Below, in pieces: positions 13,845 through 25,533 of a DNA stretch of 64,000 nucleotides. A model generated the notes under the pieces. The model was not told the origin of the DNA, searched no databases, and was given only the letters and a program-made list of their open reading frames with translations. The stretch is from positions 124,001-188,000 of the forward strand of contig JAZGTN010000024.1 in NCBI GenBank assembly GCA_037783415.1. Reading direction: 5' to 3'. The position numbers were made by a program, and so were the translations under genes. How positions within the stretch are numbered: the stretch's first letter is position 1; each line of letters opens with the position of its first letter. This stretch comes from Leptasterias polaris (Eukaryota; Echinodermata; Asteroidea; Forcipulatida; Asteriidae).

Positions 13845-16800
13845 GTAAGTGATGCTTCTCTGAAATCTTATTTCAATACCTTCAAGATATGTATGATTGG
13901 AAAAGGAAGTTGTCGATTTGAACACGAGAGACTTCTGACTGTAAATTTGTTACTTGATACATGTAAAAATTAGTTAGTGGCCTGACGTTTCGACCCTAGC
14001 TGAGTCTTTTTTTATTCATGTCTGTACGACATGCTGTAATTTTTACAAAATTCTCTTGGAACCCTGGTCTTGTTTAACCGGGACTTTACCTTGTGATAAA
14101 TGTTCCTGCTTGAAAGTGTTTCATTCCCTGTGAAATGTAACTCTTGTATACCTGCAACACATACCAGAATGTGCCAGAATAAATTGTTTCTTTCTCAAAA
14201 CTTTGTGTCCCATATTGATGAGCTTTCCCAAGGTTACTTTTTGAATTGTTCCTTCTAAACTTGAGGATTGGTATAAAGATGTTGAATTTCGCAGTCTTTA
14301 CCAGTTAACACAGAGCCATGTCATGTCACCAATTTTAATGCTGTTTTATTTTGTGTAGAGCCATTCAGTGCAACTGCAATTTGGAAAGTGAAGTTGGATC
14401 CAATGCCGGCAGGCGGGCCTTACAACATCACAATCTTCTGTGAAGCATTTACTGTGGTCAACACAATCTTCTTAGTGGATGTTTTGTTTGGAGATGTCTG
14501 GGTCTGTAGCGGTCAGAGCAATATGGCATTTGCTGTCAATCAGGTATGACTCAGACTTGACAAAGAGAACTTGATAAACGTTACACGCACATGTGGATCC
14601 CTATGTCTTCTGGCCTGGAACTATCTAACATCATTGCGTTTGGACTCTGATAATTATGATATTAAAGAAGTAAAATGTTGCGTCATTCATTTCTTGAATT
14701 CCAAGACCTTGACTATGAGATATCTTTAAAATGCCGTTAATCTAAATGAAAGCATTACAAACATTATTTACTTTTTTCTTACAGAGTTTTAATGGTTCAC
14801 AAGAGCTGAAAGAATCGGTAAAATATCCTAACATCAGACTGTTGGCAGTCAATGAAGTAACTTCAGCGACGCAGGACTATGATTTCAATGGTGGCTTGTA
14901 TGAACCGTGGTCTAAGCCTAGCTCAGGTATAGTGTTTTTTATTTTGAGTCATGCTGTAAGTGGTAGGCCCACTACCTGGAGCCTGAGCCTGGTGTAATGA
15001 AACCAGGTTTTGTCCATGCTCTATCACTTTGGAAACAAGATTTGGTTTTCATCCTCATGGAGGCCAGGGCCCAATTTCATGGCTCTGCTTACCCTGAAAT
15101 TCTGCTCTTACGGCCCATGGATTCACATGCTTTACACTGTTCTGTAAGCGCAGATTTATGTTTTAGACAGCGCCTTAAAATTGGGCCCTGGCCTCTAACT
15201 CCTTAGGCTGAAACAGAGTTTCTCTTTCACACTCCCTTGGGATATAAATTTGGGTTGTCATTTCTTTGAGGAGCCTGGCTACTTAATAATATAATAATAG
15301 AGGCTTCTTATATACCGCTCAGGTCAGTCACTCAGTGACACTCATGGCTCTTTAACATTATTACCCCTGGTCACTGGGCCATTTTATTTCATTCCTTAAA
15401 CCATCTCAGCTCCCTGGGGAGTATACAGCCTGTGCTGCCAAATATGTAGCGCATCAAGCTAAATCAATCACAAGAACCATCTCTGCCCTCACAGGTACCC
15501 ATTTACCCCTGGGTGATGAGAAGCAATTATAGTTAAGTGTCATGCTCAAGGACACAAGTGTCACGACCGGGACTCGAACCCACACTCTGCTGATCAGAAA
15601 CACCAGAGCTTGGATCCGGTGCTCTTATCCACTCGGCCACGACATGCTCCTAGTACTAGTAAAACATGGTTTTCTTTTCACAAATCCTTGGAATGCAAGC
15701 TTTGGTTGCCGTCCAGGGGTGATTGCACCAAGTGGTCTTAAACCTGTCTATGCGCTATGGCCGGCTAACTTGAATATGAGAGACCGATTACAATACCCTG
15801 GTCTATATTTTAAGCCAGTCTTAAATCTTAAGCCTGTGCTGAGCTAGCTTTAACCATTTTTCTTTTTTTTAACATGGTGCTCCATCTGTTAGTTGTTGAT
15901 GATTTCATGCAAAAAGCCCTACCGCAAGACCCTATATTGTCCCTTCGTTGTCACCAAATTGCTTAGTGGTAACTGCAGAATCTCTCTGCAGTTTGTTCAA
16001 CCCTCTACACATGCCTACCTCTCTGCCTCTCTGCTGGCCGCCTAACGCTGGATCTTTGTTTACCTTTCAAAGCCATTGTCACTGTCTCAGTGTGCTATAA
16101 ATGGATAATGGCGGCCATCATAACTAACCAAGCTTAGGAATGCTTGTTCGTATGCATTTCACTACTCCTCACTGACTTACCTAAGACCGGCTTATTGCAA
16201 CAGGCTTAACGACTGAGTAAGCTAAGACCGTCTAAGACAGATAGGCCGAGATAGCTGGCTATAACTGACCGGTCTTAAGACTGCTGAATAATACTGTTTT
16301 ATTGCAATCCGCCCCTGATTGGGATTCCAGTCATTTTACATCATGGATTTAAATAGAATATTGTCTGTCACTCACAACATTGTCTAACCTTTATCCATTT
16401 TGATGACCTTTTGCAGATTGTCTTGGTGGCAAGGCTCTTCCATTTAGCTACTTCTCTGCCTTGTGTTGGTTCTTTGGACGTGATTTGTACGAGAGCCTGC
16501 AATATCCCATTGGTCTGATCTCAAGCAACTGGGGAGGCACCCCAATTGAAGATTGGTCCTCACCTGATGTTCTTCAAAAATGCAGTGCTACAGAGAGGTA
16601 AGAAAGAAAAAAACATTTAAAGACGAGTTTACCAACAGAATTTGTTAACATGTCATATCATGGTGTCGGTTTTGTTTTATGATGAAATTTGAAGTAACAA
16701 TAAAATACTTTTTGATTTTTTATATTCAGCATTATACCCAAGAATGAGAAGCTAACAGGTTCACTCAAAGGTCCACATGAACCAACATATCTGTGGAACT

Positions 16801-19800
16801 CCATGATTCACCCAATGTTAAACTTCACAATAAAGGGGGCAATCTGGTATCAAGGTAGGTGATGAAAACCCTGAGGTGGGCTACGGAGTGAATGTTTATT
16901 GTTATTAAATATTTCTTGTGAGTACTCTTCAAAATAGACTCCTCCGAAAAGTTTCTTATCCGACAAAAGACTTTTGTTTTGTGCTCTGGCCTTGATTCTA
17001 GTTGTTGTCATCCATATTTGAGGATTGTTTTAAAAGTCTGGAATGTTAAGAAGATCTTTAGTGCCTAACTTCTATAGAAATGCTAAAACATTTCTTTAAG
17101 ACCCATAATTAGTCTTGGAAGATGAAACAGCAAGGAAAGGGCATAACAATTCAACAATATCAAAAAGTTATTCCTTTAGGTTCATCTAATATGCACTTAC
17201 TTAATAGGGATGGTGCAAAAGTTGCACAAAACAAAACACAAATCTGGGAAAATGTCATCACAATTGGTGCTTGGGTTATTTTAGAAAAAGCCTTCGGGTC
17301 TGATACATGTGACTTGACATACCAAAAAAAGACTTTAAAAAGTTGAGAGAAGCATTGTACACAATTTGATTGTTTCCCGGTGTGTTTTCAGGGGGGGAGG
17401 GGGGGGGGATTTGACTCGCTACACATGTGGATGTTTCAGGGGGGGAGGTGGCCATAATCTTATATGTATATGAGACCAGATGGTCGGACTCTTACAAGGC
17501 ACCCCACCAATCAATCTCTTTTCCAAATTTCGCTCTTGAAAAATCTTTTTGACTAGATTTCTACCTAACTCCCCACATTATGGCAGCTGTAGCCAGATGT
17601 TGTTTGACATTTTGTGTATCATTGTCATCAATATTTTTAAAAAAATGATTTGAAATGTTGTTATTTGTTGTTGTAGAGTGTCATGGCCGAGTGGTTAAGA
17701 GCATCGGATTCAAGTTCTGGTGGTTTAGTCATCGGGGTGTGGGTTCGAGTCCTGGTCATGACGCTTGTGTCCTTGAGCAAGACACTTTGCTATAATTGCT
17801 TCTCTTCACCCAGGGGTATAAATGGGTACCTGCAAGGGTAGAGGTTGATATTGTGTTTGAAAAAGCCTTCGGAGCGCCACCACGGCAGCTCGGGCTGTAT
17901 ACTCCCCAGGGAGCTGAGAAAGATTAAAGGAATGTTATTGGCCCAATGACCAGGGCACTAATGTAAAGCGCATTGAGACGTTATTGTGAAATGCGCTATA
18001 TAAGAACTGGTTATTATTATTATTATTATTTGCTTTTTACAGGTGAAGCCAACACACCAAACCCTGATCCATATAAATGTTTATTCCATGCAATGATTGA
18101 AGATTGGCGCTTGAAATGGAATGAAGGTACTGGGGGTAGTACAGATCTGCAGTTCCCTTTTGGATTCATGCAGGTTGGTTGTTTGACTAGAATGGTTCAA
18201 GCCTTTTTGCAAACTGCTGTAAGCCGAAGTATCGAATCACGTTCGCTCTACCCTTGTGCATCTGGCTGAATGCATTCCAGAGATCCTCTAATTCCTTATA
18301 CATGTAGGTGTATCCTAATAAATCCAAAACACAGTATCTAATTACAATGTACTCAGCAACTTTACTCCTGGGTGAAGAGAAGCAATTAAAGCTGTCTTTC
18401 CAAAGGTGCTCAAGTATTCAATTTGCACTTTTAGTATTTTCTTTTTTAATAACCCAGAAAAAAAGTATTACCCAGTCGGTTTCCTTTTGGTTTGTTACTT
18501 GATACTTGAAATAAAAAGTCACATCCTTTTAAGGTGATCCCTCCGCTGCCTCTTCCTAGGTTGTATCGTTAACTTGGGTGTGATCCCTGGCTAAACTGTA
18601 GTTACAGGTTGAATGGCTTCTGACTGGCACCCGAACAAAAATATTGACAAAATAGGGAGACCGCCACCATAGGGCTTGATAGCTCAGTTGGTAGAGCACA
18701 GGTTTAAGCCCCTCTAGTTAATTTTTCTTTGTTCAACCAAAAGTAATTTGTTAGTAAACATTTGGTTGACTTTTGCATGCGAGTCAAAATGATGCTGAAC
18801 GACGTGCTCCAAAACCTAAAAGTAGAATCATATAATGGAAACGCCATCTTGGTATCTTCTGCCATTCAACTCGGTGTAGCCATATTGAGGCTGGAATGAT
18901 AAAAGTGTCTGGTGCTTTTTTGTAAAATGAGAATATCAACTGATTACTTTATTTGTGTATATGTACAGAAACTATTACCTAGTTTTATTTGCTTCCCTTC
19001 ACAACTGTAGCTTTGCACTTCAAATGCTCCTAACCCAGAAATAATTGGCCCATACCCTACCCTAAGATGGCATCAGACGTATGACTATGGTTACGTTCCT
19101 AATCCCATCATGAATAATGTCTTCATGGCAGTCGGTATCGACCTTGTAGATAAGACCTCACCGTACGGACCGTAAGTGTCACCTTTTTTTAATTTCCACT
19201 TGGCCTGTAAATGTGTTGTTTATTTTATTTTTGCAAAGTTCTGGTCGTATTTACATTTGGGTCGTTTAACCCTCTTACTTGTGGTATCATTTTCTAGAGA
19301 GTTGAGCAACCACTTGAAGCCATTAAACATGTGGTGGCACAACTGCACATAAAACTAATTGTGTACTGTGTATGCATTCACCACATGATGTCACATTGCA
19401 GCCTGGCAGCGTTTATCTATCATTCAAAACCATAGTGGATGATATTGAATGGTCAGGCAGAATGAGGGTAGTCTGTGTGCTGTGTAGATGCATTTACCAC
19501 ATGGTATCATTTTACAGGTAGTTCATCTATCATTCAAAACCACTGGGATGATATTGAATAATCAGATGCAATAGCAACGTTAAGTTATCTTTTAAATACG
19601 CATTGACAAACTAGCTTCTTACCAATAGAACCATTGCATTAAAACAGTGCCTTCATTGAGGTATAAAAGCACTTGATTGGTTGGCAGTTGTACAAGCGTT
19701 ATTCACTATCATTTCCATTGTCAGAACTCAGCTATTGGCGGTGTAGGCAAAGGGGTCAATACAGGGCCATGTTATTAAAGTCATGAAAACATTATGAAGT

Positions 19801-20723
19801 CAATAATTGTTTTCATTAAGTGCTTCACATTCCTTTCCCCAGGATTCACCCAAGAGATAAGGAGGACATGGGTACCAGGCTGTCCCTGGCAGGTCGGGCA
19901 GTTGCCTACGGCCAGAATGTTACCTTCTCTGGGCCCTTTCCCTCTAACTTCACGGTTGATACTAAAACATTGACAGTTCTTATATCAAGATTGTCGGAAA
20001 GATCGGTTTTGAGGTGAGTTTTTCAACCCTCTTTTGGAATCACAAGAAATGGATGTTGCAGTTAGTGCTTCCTTTTTATCAATAATTTTAGAATGAGGTT
20101 ACTGAGCTTACCGCCTTCCTCATGTCAAGCAATATGACTGCCAGTTGGTATTCTGTGTAAATTTAAGTTAAATCCTTACTTTTATTTTTTTACAACTGTA
20201 TAGTGTGCACATTTTGATGTATAGGATGAAACACTGACGTTCTGCTTGTAGATGGGACAGATAGAAAAAGGGAATTTTCATTATTCCTCCTAGCTGTTTA
20301 TTTATTAATTTATTCATAATAAATCTCAACCCTGGATAGAGCGCCCCCTAGAGGCAGCATGATTTTCAAAATTATCCCATTGGATCATTCTACTCTTTGA
20401 TGTCGGGAGAAAAACACTTATCATTACATGTCTATGTTATATCTAGCCAATAAACTATATTAACTATTCTGATTTTGTCTTGTTAGATTTGCTGTTCGGC
20501 TAATACAACTTGTCAATCAGATGATACATCGTGGGTACCAGCTGAGGTAGCCAGTCAGCCGACCCCCTCATCTCTGATTGTGTCGTATTATTGTTATAAG
20601 AAACATGCAGTGGCTATTAGGTATCTGTGGAGGGACATGCCGTGTACATTTAAAGGATGTCCAGTGTACAGTGTGGAGAATAGTTTACCTGGTGCTCCTT
20701 TTATTGCAACTCTGTCGAAGTAG
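13698..20723 (+). CDS. SIAE: Sialate O-acetylesterase, nine supported exons, with a frameshift
   Basis: SIAE removes O-acetyl groups, mainly from C9 of sialic acids, in lysosomes or after secretion. Exons are 13698-13844, 14359-14543, 14785-14926, 16417-16597, 16730-16854, 18043-18173, 19011-19171, 19843-20013 and 20487-20723; all junctions are GT-AG and phase-consistent. Hallmarks are SYYSSHMVLQ near the N-terminus, LFGDVWVCSGQSNM with the nucleophilic Ser, ISSNWGGTPIEDWS, GAIWYQG, LRWHQT, IHPRDK with the catalytic His, and a Cys-rich tail ending PGAPFIATLSK. With the candidate leader, total length is close to the 523 residues of the human enzyme. Within exon 19843-20013 the reading frame must change by one base to reach the conserved end. 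As written, the protein would stop at 20548-20550, so this allele is damaged or contains a sequencing error. Confidence 0.92.
13968..14010 (-). repeat. Fragment of a dispersed repeat end (GTCGAAACGTCAGGCC type)
   Basis: The inverse of GTCGAAACGTCAGGCCACT occurs here; direct copies occur near 29960-29985 and, diverged, near 40690-40705. Such GAAACGTC ends are common in invertebrate retroelement 3' regions. Confidence 0.5.
14359..14543 (+). CDS. SIAE: SIAE exon with the catalytic serine motif
   Basis: Encodes LDPMPAGGPYNIT and VLFGDVWVCSGQSNM. The Ser of GQSN is the nucleophile of this SGNH-like esterase. It ends at a codon boundary with Asn-Gln. Confidence 0.95.
14785..14926 (+). CDS. SIAE: SIAE exon
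   Basis: Encodes ELKESVKYPNIRLLAV and EPWSKPSS, conserved in position with the human enzyme. The acceptor has a strong pyrimidine tract (CTTTTTTCTTACAG). Confidence 0.92.
15060..15194. mobile_element. 135-bp MITE in SIAE intron
   Basis: The ends GAGGCCAGGGCCCAATTT and AAATTGGGCCCTGGCCTC are perfect inverses. There is no coding capacity. Confidence 0.85.
15283..15646 (-). mobile_element. tRNA-headed SINE (GGCCGAGTGG type), near full length
   Basis: Read on the minus strand, it begins with an A box GTGGCCGAGTGGATAAGAGC and a B box GGGTTCGAGTCCCGGTCGT, as in a class II (Leu/Ser-like) tRNA. It then has a unique body (GTGTCCTTGAGCATGAC) and ends TATAAGAAGCCTCTATTATT. Related copies lie at 17677, 23110 and 48606. 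Confidence 0.88.
15707..16318. mobile_element. Probable 610-bp inverted-repeat element
   Basis: CAGGGGTGATTGCACCAAG at the left is loosely matched by the inverse of CTTATTGCAATCCGCCCCTG-like sequence at the right, and both ends carry GGTCTTAA-type motifs. The arms are diverged, so the boundaries are approximate. Confidence 0.45.
16417..16597 (+). CDS. SIAE: SIAE exon with the oxyanion-region motif
   Basis: Encodes YFSALCWFFGRDLYESLQYP, then IGLISSNWGGTPIEDWS, the most conserved block of the family after the Ser motif. The donor is GTAAGA. Confidence 0.96.
16730..16854 (+). CDS. SIAE: SIAE exon
   Basis: Encodes LWNSMIHPMLNFTIKGAIWY, the conserved LWNAMIHP...WYQGE region. It ends in phase 1 within the Gly of YQGE. 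Confidence 0.95.
17677..18030 (+). mobile_element. tRNA-headed SINE next to an SIAE acceptor
   Basis: A box ATGGCCGAGTGGTTAAGAGC, B box GGGTTCGAGTCCTGGTCATG, body with TGTCCTTGAGCAAGACAC, and an end GCGCTATATAAGAACTGG followed by (TTA)n. Same family as the 15283-15646 copy. It ends 12 nt before exon 18043. Confidence 0.9.
18043..18173 (+). CDS. SIAE: SIAE exon, acceptor abutting a SINE tail
   Basis: Continues GEANTPNPDPYKCLFHAMI, then EDWRLKWNEG and FPFGFMQ. The (TTA)n tail of a SINE ends about 12 nt before the exon, so the pyrimidine tract lies directly next to transposon DNA. Confidence 0.93.
18450..18520 (+). mobile_element. Tail fragment of a second SINE family
   Basis: ACCCAGTCGGTTTCCTTTTG and TTTGTTACTTGATA match the tail at 61420-61470 (ACCCAGTCAGTTTCCCTTTT), which there follows a tRNA-like B box. 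Confidence 0.55.
18535..18760 (+). mobile_element. tRNA-headed SINE (ATAGCTCAGTTGGTAGAGC type)
   Basis: A leader with GTGATCCCTGGCTAAACTG and GATTGAATGGCTTCTGACTGG-like text precedes GATAGCTCAGTTGGTAGAGC, a type I tRNA A-box region, then a degraded B-box region and TTTTTCTTTGTTCAACC. The same arrangement is at 55515-55740 and, inverted, at 54360-54560. Confidence 0.75.
19011..19171 (+). CDS. SIAE: SIAE exon
   Basis: Encodes PYPTLRWHQTYDYGYVPNP, then VFMAVGIDLVDKTSPYGP, matching the human block RWHQTADFGYVPNP. It ends in phase 2. Confidence 0.95.
19266..19567 (-). mobile_element. TTAA-CCCT element (inverse copy) with partial duplication, SIAE intron
   Basis: 19266-19471 is a diverged inverse copy of the element at 43378-43596, beginning TTAACCCTCTTACT and ending GAATGAGGGTA. 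A second partial copy of its interior (ATCATTCAAAACCACTGGGATG) follows to 19567. Confidence 0.7.
19843..20013 (+). CDS. SIAE: SIAE exon with catalytic His and an internal frameshift
   Basis: The first part reads IHPRDKEDMGTRLSLAGRA and continues to NFTVDTKTLTV in the frame set by earlier exons. The last part makes sense only one base over, as YIKIVGKIGFE joining ICCSANTTCQ of the last exon. The break falls near 19976-19985 (ACAGTTCTTATATC). One missing base, for example a T after GTT, explains it. Confidence 0.9.
20487..20723 (+). CDS. SIAE: SIAE last exon
   Basis: From the acceptor TTGTTAG the frame reads ICCSANTTCQSDDTSWVPAE, later AIRYLWRDMPCTFKGCPVY and PGAPFIATLSK stop. These parallel the human FEISCCSDHRCKWLPA, RYAWTTWPC and APPFIAF blocks. 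This frame fits the shifted frame of the previous exon, not its original one. Confidence 0.93.
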   Translation: MCCSANTTCQSDDTSWVPAEVASQPTPSSLIVSYYCYKKHAVAIRYLWRDMPCTFKGCPVYSVENSLPGAPFIATLSK

Positions 20724-22062
20724 TATGGAATGGGAAGTGGTGAAGAGAGGCTCCAAGGTCAAATTCAGGTTTGAGATGGACTCAATATTCAATAGACCTC
20801 TTGCACAACGGGGAACACACCTCCGCACATGATGCCCGCCCTTCCATTTTGGGAGTCAACTCTATAATTCTTGTGTACAGTTTGACTTCCAAAATGACGA
20901 ACAGGACAGGCCCGTATACGTGCGCTGCGCGTGTATACGTGTCTATAACACAAGTGTCCGAAAAGTATACCCACAACGAGGCTAGAGACTTGTTATGTTG
21001 TCCCCCTTTCATGTGGACTCTATTGAAAAAAGATTCCATCACAATACTCTCACTGGGACTATACTGGGAAATGAGTGCATCGCAAAACTGAATCTGACCT
21101 TGATGCCTGCTTTAATATGAAATATGAAATATGTTTTTATTTTTTTATTTCAAATGAGATATCTTATAAAAAATATATATAAAAAAATTAAATAAAAAAG
21201 GGCATACCAGCATACAAGACACTGCCTAAAAAAACCCTGTTTAAGACAAAGCAAACTACTGTTTTATTTGGCCCGAAGTGTCCCCTTAGTAGAAATGGTG
21301 CACCCCATCAATGTGGCCCCTTAAAAATTTACCTAATTTTTCGCTGCTGGGAGGGAAGACTTGAACTGAAGAGCTTTCAAAAGACTTTAGCTCGATTGGC
21401 TGAAAATTACGAGATTTTGTTCTTGAAGGGTTACTATGAAAGTACAAGTCCCGAGTGTGTTGAAGACTAAGTAAACAGGGTTTAGGAGTGGATTCTAACC
21501 AATGTTTTATTTTTATATTTTAGCTGAATATTTTTTAGAATTTTGAACATTTATCTGGGGTAATAAATTCATAATGATAGAACGTTGTAATTGTTTGTTA
21601 TTTGGTGAGTACAAAAGTTTACCCTTGAACAGTTTAACAGAAGTGCCAATGAGGGAACAGCTTCCATGCTCTAGTTTATGGATAGTTAAAACTTGATGCA
21701 AGCAAACATTGTAAACTGTATAAATTAAAAGAAGAAAAAATTGCATTTAGTATTTTTTTTTACAACATTTGCATGTACCATTCTGCTTCACAATCGCATC
21801 ATGTCGGCTTTCCTTTTATTAAACATTGTTACAGGACCAAGATTATTATTTTACTCAATGTTTATTTTGTGTATGTACCCAGTTTTAAATGTTGATTGTT
21901 TTTATCATTTTAGAGGATTGTTGAGTAGAATGTAATTTTTAATGAAATACCTGTTGGTCCAGTTATTTAAATGGCTGTAATCAATGAGGATGGGATTGAA
22001 GTGAAAGAATACTTTTAAATCATTTGGGTAAATAATCAGCTTGCCACTTTTTAATTGACCAT
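20724..22062. other. SIAE 3' UTR and flank; no gene
   Basis: 20778-21040 contains short inverted words (CATTTTGGGAGTCAA and TTTGACTTCCAAAATG), suggesting a decayed inverted-repeat element. The rest is A/T-rich without recognisable coding sequence. Confidence 0.5.
21191..21196 (+). terminator. Candidate SIAE polyadenylation signal
   Basis: AATAAA lies 468 bp past the SIAE stop in an A-rich stretch. The A-richness makes a chance match fairly likely. Confidence 0.35.
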
Positions 22063-22512
22063 TTAACCCTAACTCCCAAAGCGTTTTTACTAGAATCCAT
22101 CCCTAACCCAACACATTCCAACAGCTTATACTACCATGAGATGGGAACTGTACCCAATCTTAGGGGGACGATACACAACCTAACAAACTCCAACAGGCCT
22201 TTTTTGTTTGATTTTGTTGGAGTGTGTACACTTGGCATGTGCAAAAATTTGATCAGTGAAATCACACAGTACCCAACATAACATAATCCAACAACTATCT
22301 CATTAGACCATGGAGGAAAGAGCATTGCCAGACATGTACATTTCACACATCCACCATACCCACTCAATCAAATTCCAACACCATTACTTGTCAGCAAGGA
22401 TACACAATCCCACAGAATCAAACACCCAATCCTAACTTCACTGTACTTAACCTAACAAAATTAAACACTTTGCCCCGTTTGAATTTGTAGGGTATGGGAG
22501 GGTTAGGGTTAA
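22063..22512. mobile_element. 450-bp TTAA-bounded element with internal degenerate repeats
   Basis: The left end TTAACCCTAACTCCCA and right end TGGGAGGGTTAGGGTTAA are inverted with TTAA at the very ends, a piggyBac-like signature. The interior repeats CAACA-rich segments (CCTAACAAACTCCAACAGG, ACATAATCCAACA, AATCAAATTCCAACA) at roughly 60-80 bp spacing. No transposase is present. Confidence 0.6.
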
Positions 22513-23109
22513 TAGGTACTTACTTCTAGGTGTACGGAAGTGACATCATTTGCAGTACTTACATGTAAAAACAATATGCACATTGACTATAAAAAAATAT
22601 ATGCATTAGACTTATGAAAATTATAGTAACTAATATTACTTATATGATGTTTTAAAGTTGATTTTATAATTTGAATCTTTGAGGATGTTATTCTTAAGCT
22701 TGATGTCGTGTAGAATTTCTCAGGGGTTAGCCCCTTGGCATTTGATGACATGTACTTGTAGCTTAATAGGCTACATACAAGTCATAAACTAATTTTGTAA
22801 CGAGGCATTTCTGAGTAGTGCTTGTCAGACCAGAAAGGTATAGCTCATCCCTGGTTACAACAAACCACAAGACCCTAAAATGACCTTTGTGAAAGTTCAA
22901 GTTATGACTGAACAATTTGGGAAGTTAGCTTTGAACCTCTGTTGATTTTAGTCTTTGGTTATAAATGTTGATTAGCTATTTCTGAAAAAACCCCCACAAA
23001 AAACATATTGCGCCACAGCACCTTGTAAACCATTACATGGTGCTATGTAAAGAAATAGGCCTCAAAATTTAAAAAGTAGCTCCACATATATACCTTGCAG
23101 GAAAATATT

Positions 23110-23186
23110 GACTGTTGAAGCGCCTTGAGCGTCACTGAGTGACGGATATGAGCGCTATATAAGAAGCCATTATTATTATTATTATT
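23110..23186 (+). mobile_element. 3' end fragment of the GGCCGAGTGG-type SINE
   Basis: GCGCCTTGAGCGTCACTGAG, then GAGCGCTATATAAGAAGCC and (ATT)n. This is the same 3' end as the SINE copies at 15283 and 17677. Confidence 0.75.
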
Positions 23187-25527
23187 TATTCTCTAGGGGT
23201 TAACCCTTTGCCTCTGTGCACAGCCACGATCATGAGTACACATTTTTTCCGTGTCCATTTTATGAACAACAGTTTGAAAACCACTGGTAGCAGTTATATC
23301 TCAATGTTATTTATATATCAATTAGCAATCGCTGTGTCAATGATGAATAAAAAACTGCTTGAGTTTGTCGAACACAAGATCTGCAAAGAGTTACTCAATA
23401 TTTATATGTTGGTCATTTGGTGTCTTTGTAACAAAAAGTGTACCCATGATTGTGGCTGTGCACCTCTGTGTTTAAAATGAACTGCCTCAGTGTTTCAATG
23501 AACTATTGCTTTATTTTTAAATTATTTTTTGTAACAAATTTTGATCAAATTGTGAACATTAAGACAAACAAGATTGCATCAGCCTTGCTTTGACAAAACA
23601 AATTTAATTTACTACATCATACCAATGTTTAGCCGCAGATACATGAAAACAGTGGGTTATAGGCTTATTGTAAATCTTTGTTGTTGGCTGTTGCCTTTTA
23701 AATTTACTTTTTGTTTATTTTGACCAATATGAATCACATTAGGCCTATTCATAAAATTATTGAAAACATCAATTGTTTTTTTAAATAAGTTCTTGACTTA
23801 CAAGCCTCTATTCCTGTTTAACTGTGTTTGTGATAATTGAAAGTAAAACTGTTTCTCTGGGGAACGCTTACCATTGTGTTGTTTTGTGGTGTTTTTTCAA
23901 CCACTAACTTAAGACTAAGTTTTGACCTCCAATGAGAAAATATTGGTTTCACGCTGTTTCGAATTCAACTCAACCAGGAAGTTTAATATATAATAACCTG
24001 AATTACTATAAAAATGACAACGATTTACCGGCCTCGTGCCAAATATGTAACGCCTTTGAGGCAAGCATGTGCAATCAATGTCATCCGATGATAAGAAAAG
24101 GGAGCTTGGCCTCCTTGATCAACAAACTGTGCAGAAAAACCTCAAATGCACTCCCCCCCCCCCCCCGAAAACCTTCAATTTAGGTCATTTGAACAGCTGG
24201 GGTGGTGACCCGAGTCAGTCCACGGATCAATTCAGCGTCAAAAAACACACGCAGGCATACTAAGAAGAAGAACCTTAGACACGTGCATAGTGAAGGAAAG
24301 GTCGAGTTGGACCAAGAAAAAAAAAATACACATCTCAAGAAAATATGCCCTCAAAAATTTCTATCTCGGTAGCATTTCAACCTTGTCAAACCCCCCTTTA
24401 ACAAAACATTACATAGAAGCAAACTATACATTTCTTTAGATAATAACGTGTAGCTTACCGAAAGTTTTAAGGAGAACTTCCTACTTCAGGTTGCGCCTGT
24501 CGAAAAGTTGTCAGAATTGAAATTTCGCGCATGTCACAATGTTATTATAAGGTGCCCCTGAGGAGACACTAACACAACTCGCGAATTGCTATACATCATT
24601 TACGCAATGTTTTTGCGAAATATCGAACACGTTTCCGTGATTAATATTTTATGCAGATGTATATATTCCCATTGCAAATTTTAGGTAAGGAATCCCAAAC
24701 TTAAGAACAATTAACTCTCGCAATGATAATGTACTGATATCAAATTTGTGATTTTCAATGTTTTTTCAAGGCTACCATACTTTTTTCCTAAACTTGCCAC
24801 GCGCTCGTTCTGTGTCATCTTAAAAACTAGCAGTGCCAATTATTATACAACAAACAAACAAATAATATACCAAAGACGCTCACTGACGGACATACAAAAC
24901 AAGAAGACTGTTTAACATATTAAATGCACCATAATATTACACACCATCATTGGTTTTTTTGTTTTTTTTAAAAACTATCTACAAATACAAAATGATTAAC
25001 TCGAACTACAATAAAATCTGATATGACTTTTATATTAATAATAGACGTATGTACGCACGTCACTAGTCACAAGCATGCGCACAAAGGAATGTCCACCCGT
25101 AGTAGAAGCTTTACAGGAAAAGTTGCCATCCCCAAAGGAATTCGTGGTGTGGGGCAACCAACAACTTGTGCAAAGTTAACAGATCTCATTACACTATTTG
25201 GTACAAAATTGTTCAAAACCTACAAAAAAAAATCCCCATTGTGTTATAAAATGTTAAATAGTATTTGCATAATAACAGAGAAATTTTAATATAATAAGAA
25301 GACATATTATTCCATTGACTAAGAGAGTATTAGTCGAATAACTGGATCGATGTCTCACAAGTGTTGTCTCTTGAGCCCTTTGTCTCGTAGATTCTCGTCA
25401 AGCATATTTCATTGATGGAAGAATGTACATACGAGCAAAATAGTTATATACGTGAGGACAGCTATTAATTATTTCAAAACATTTTCAAATTTGTGGTTTC
25501 TAAATATTCAACATGGAAACCATATAT
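23187..25527. other. Gene-free stretch between SIAE and aquaporin
   Basis: Short frames (for example 23208-23480 and 23932-24183) show no domain or splice structure. There is a 14-nt C run at 24153-24166. Otherwise the DNA is A/T-rich. Confidence 0.5.
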
Positions 25528-25533
25528 TTTTAT
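25528..25533 (-). terminator. Candidate aquaporin polyadenylation signal
   Basis: AATAAA on the minus strand, 357 bp beyond the aquaporin stop codon. Confidence 0.4.

Noticed and set aside
22063..22512. Telomeric sequence (TTAGGGTTA words)
   Set aside because: Only one or two units occur at each end, in opposite orientations. They fit element ends better than an interstitial telomere.
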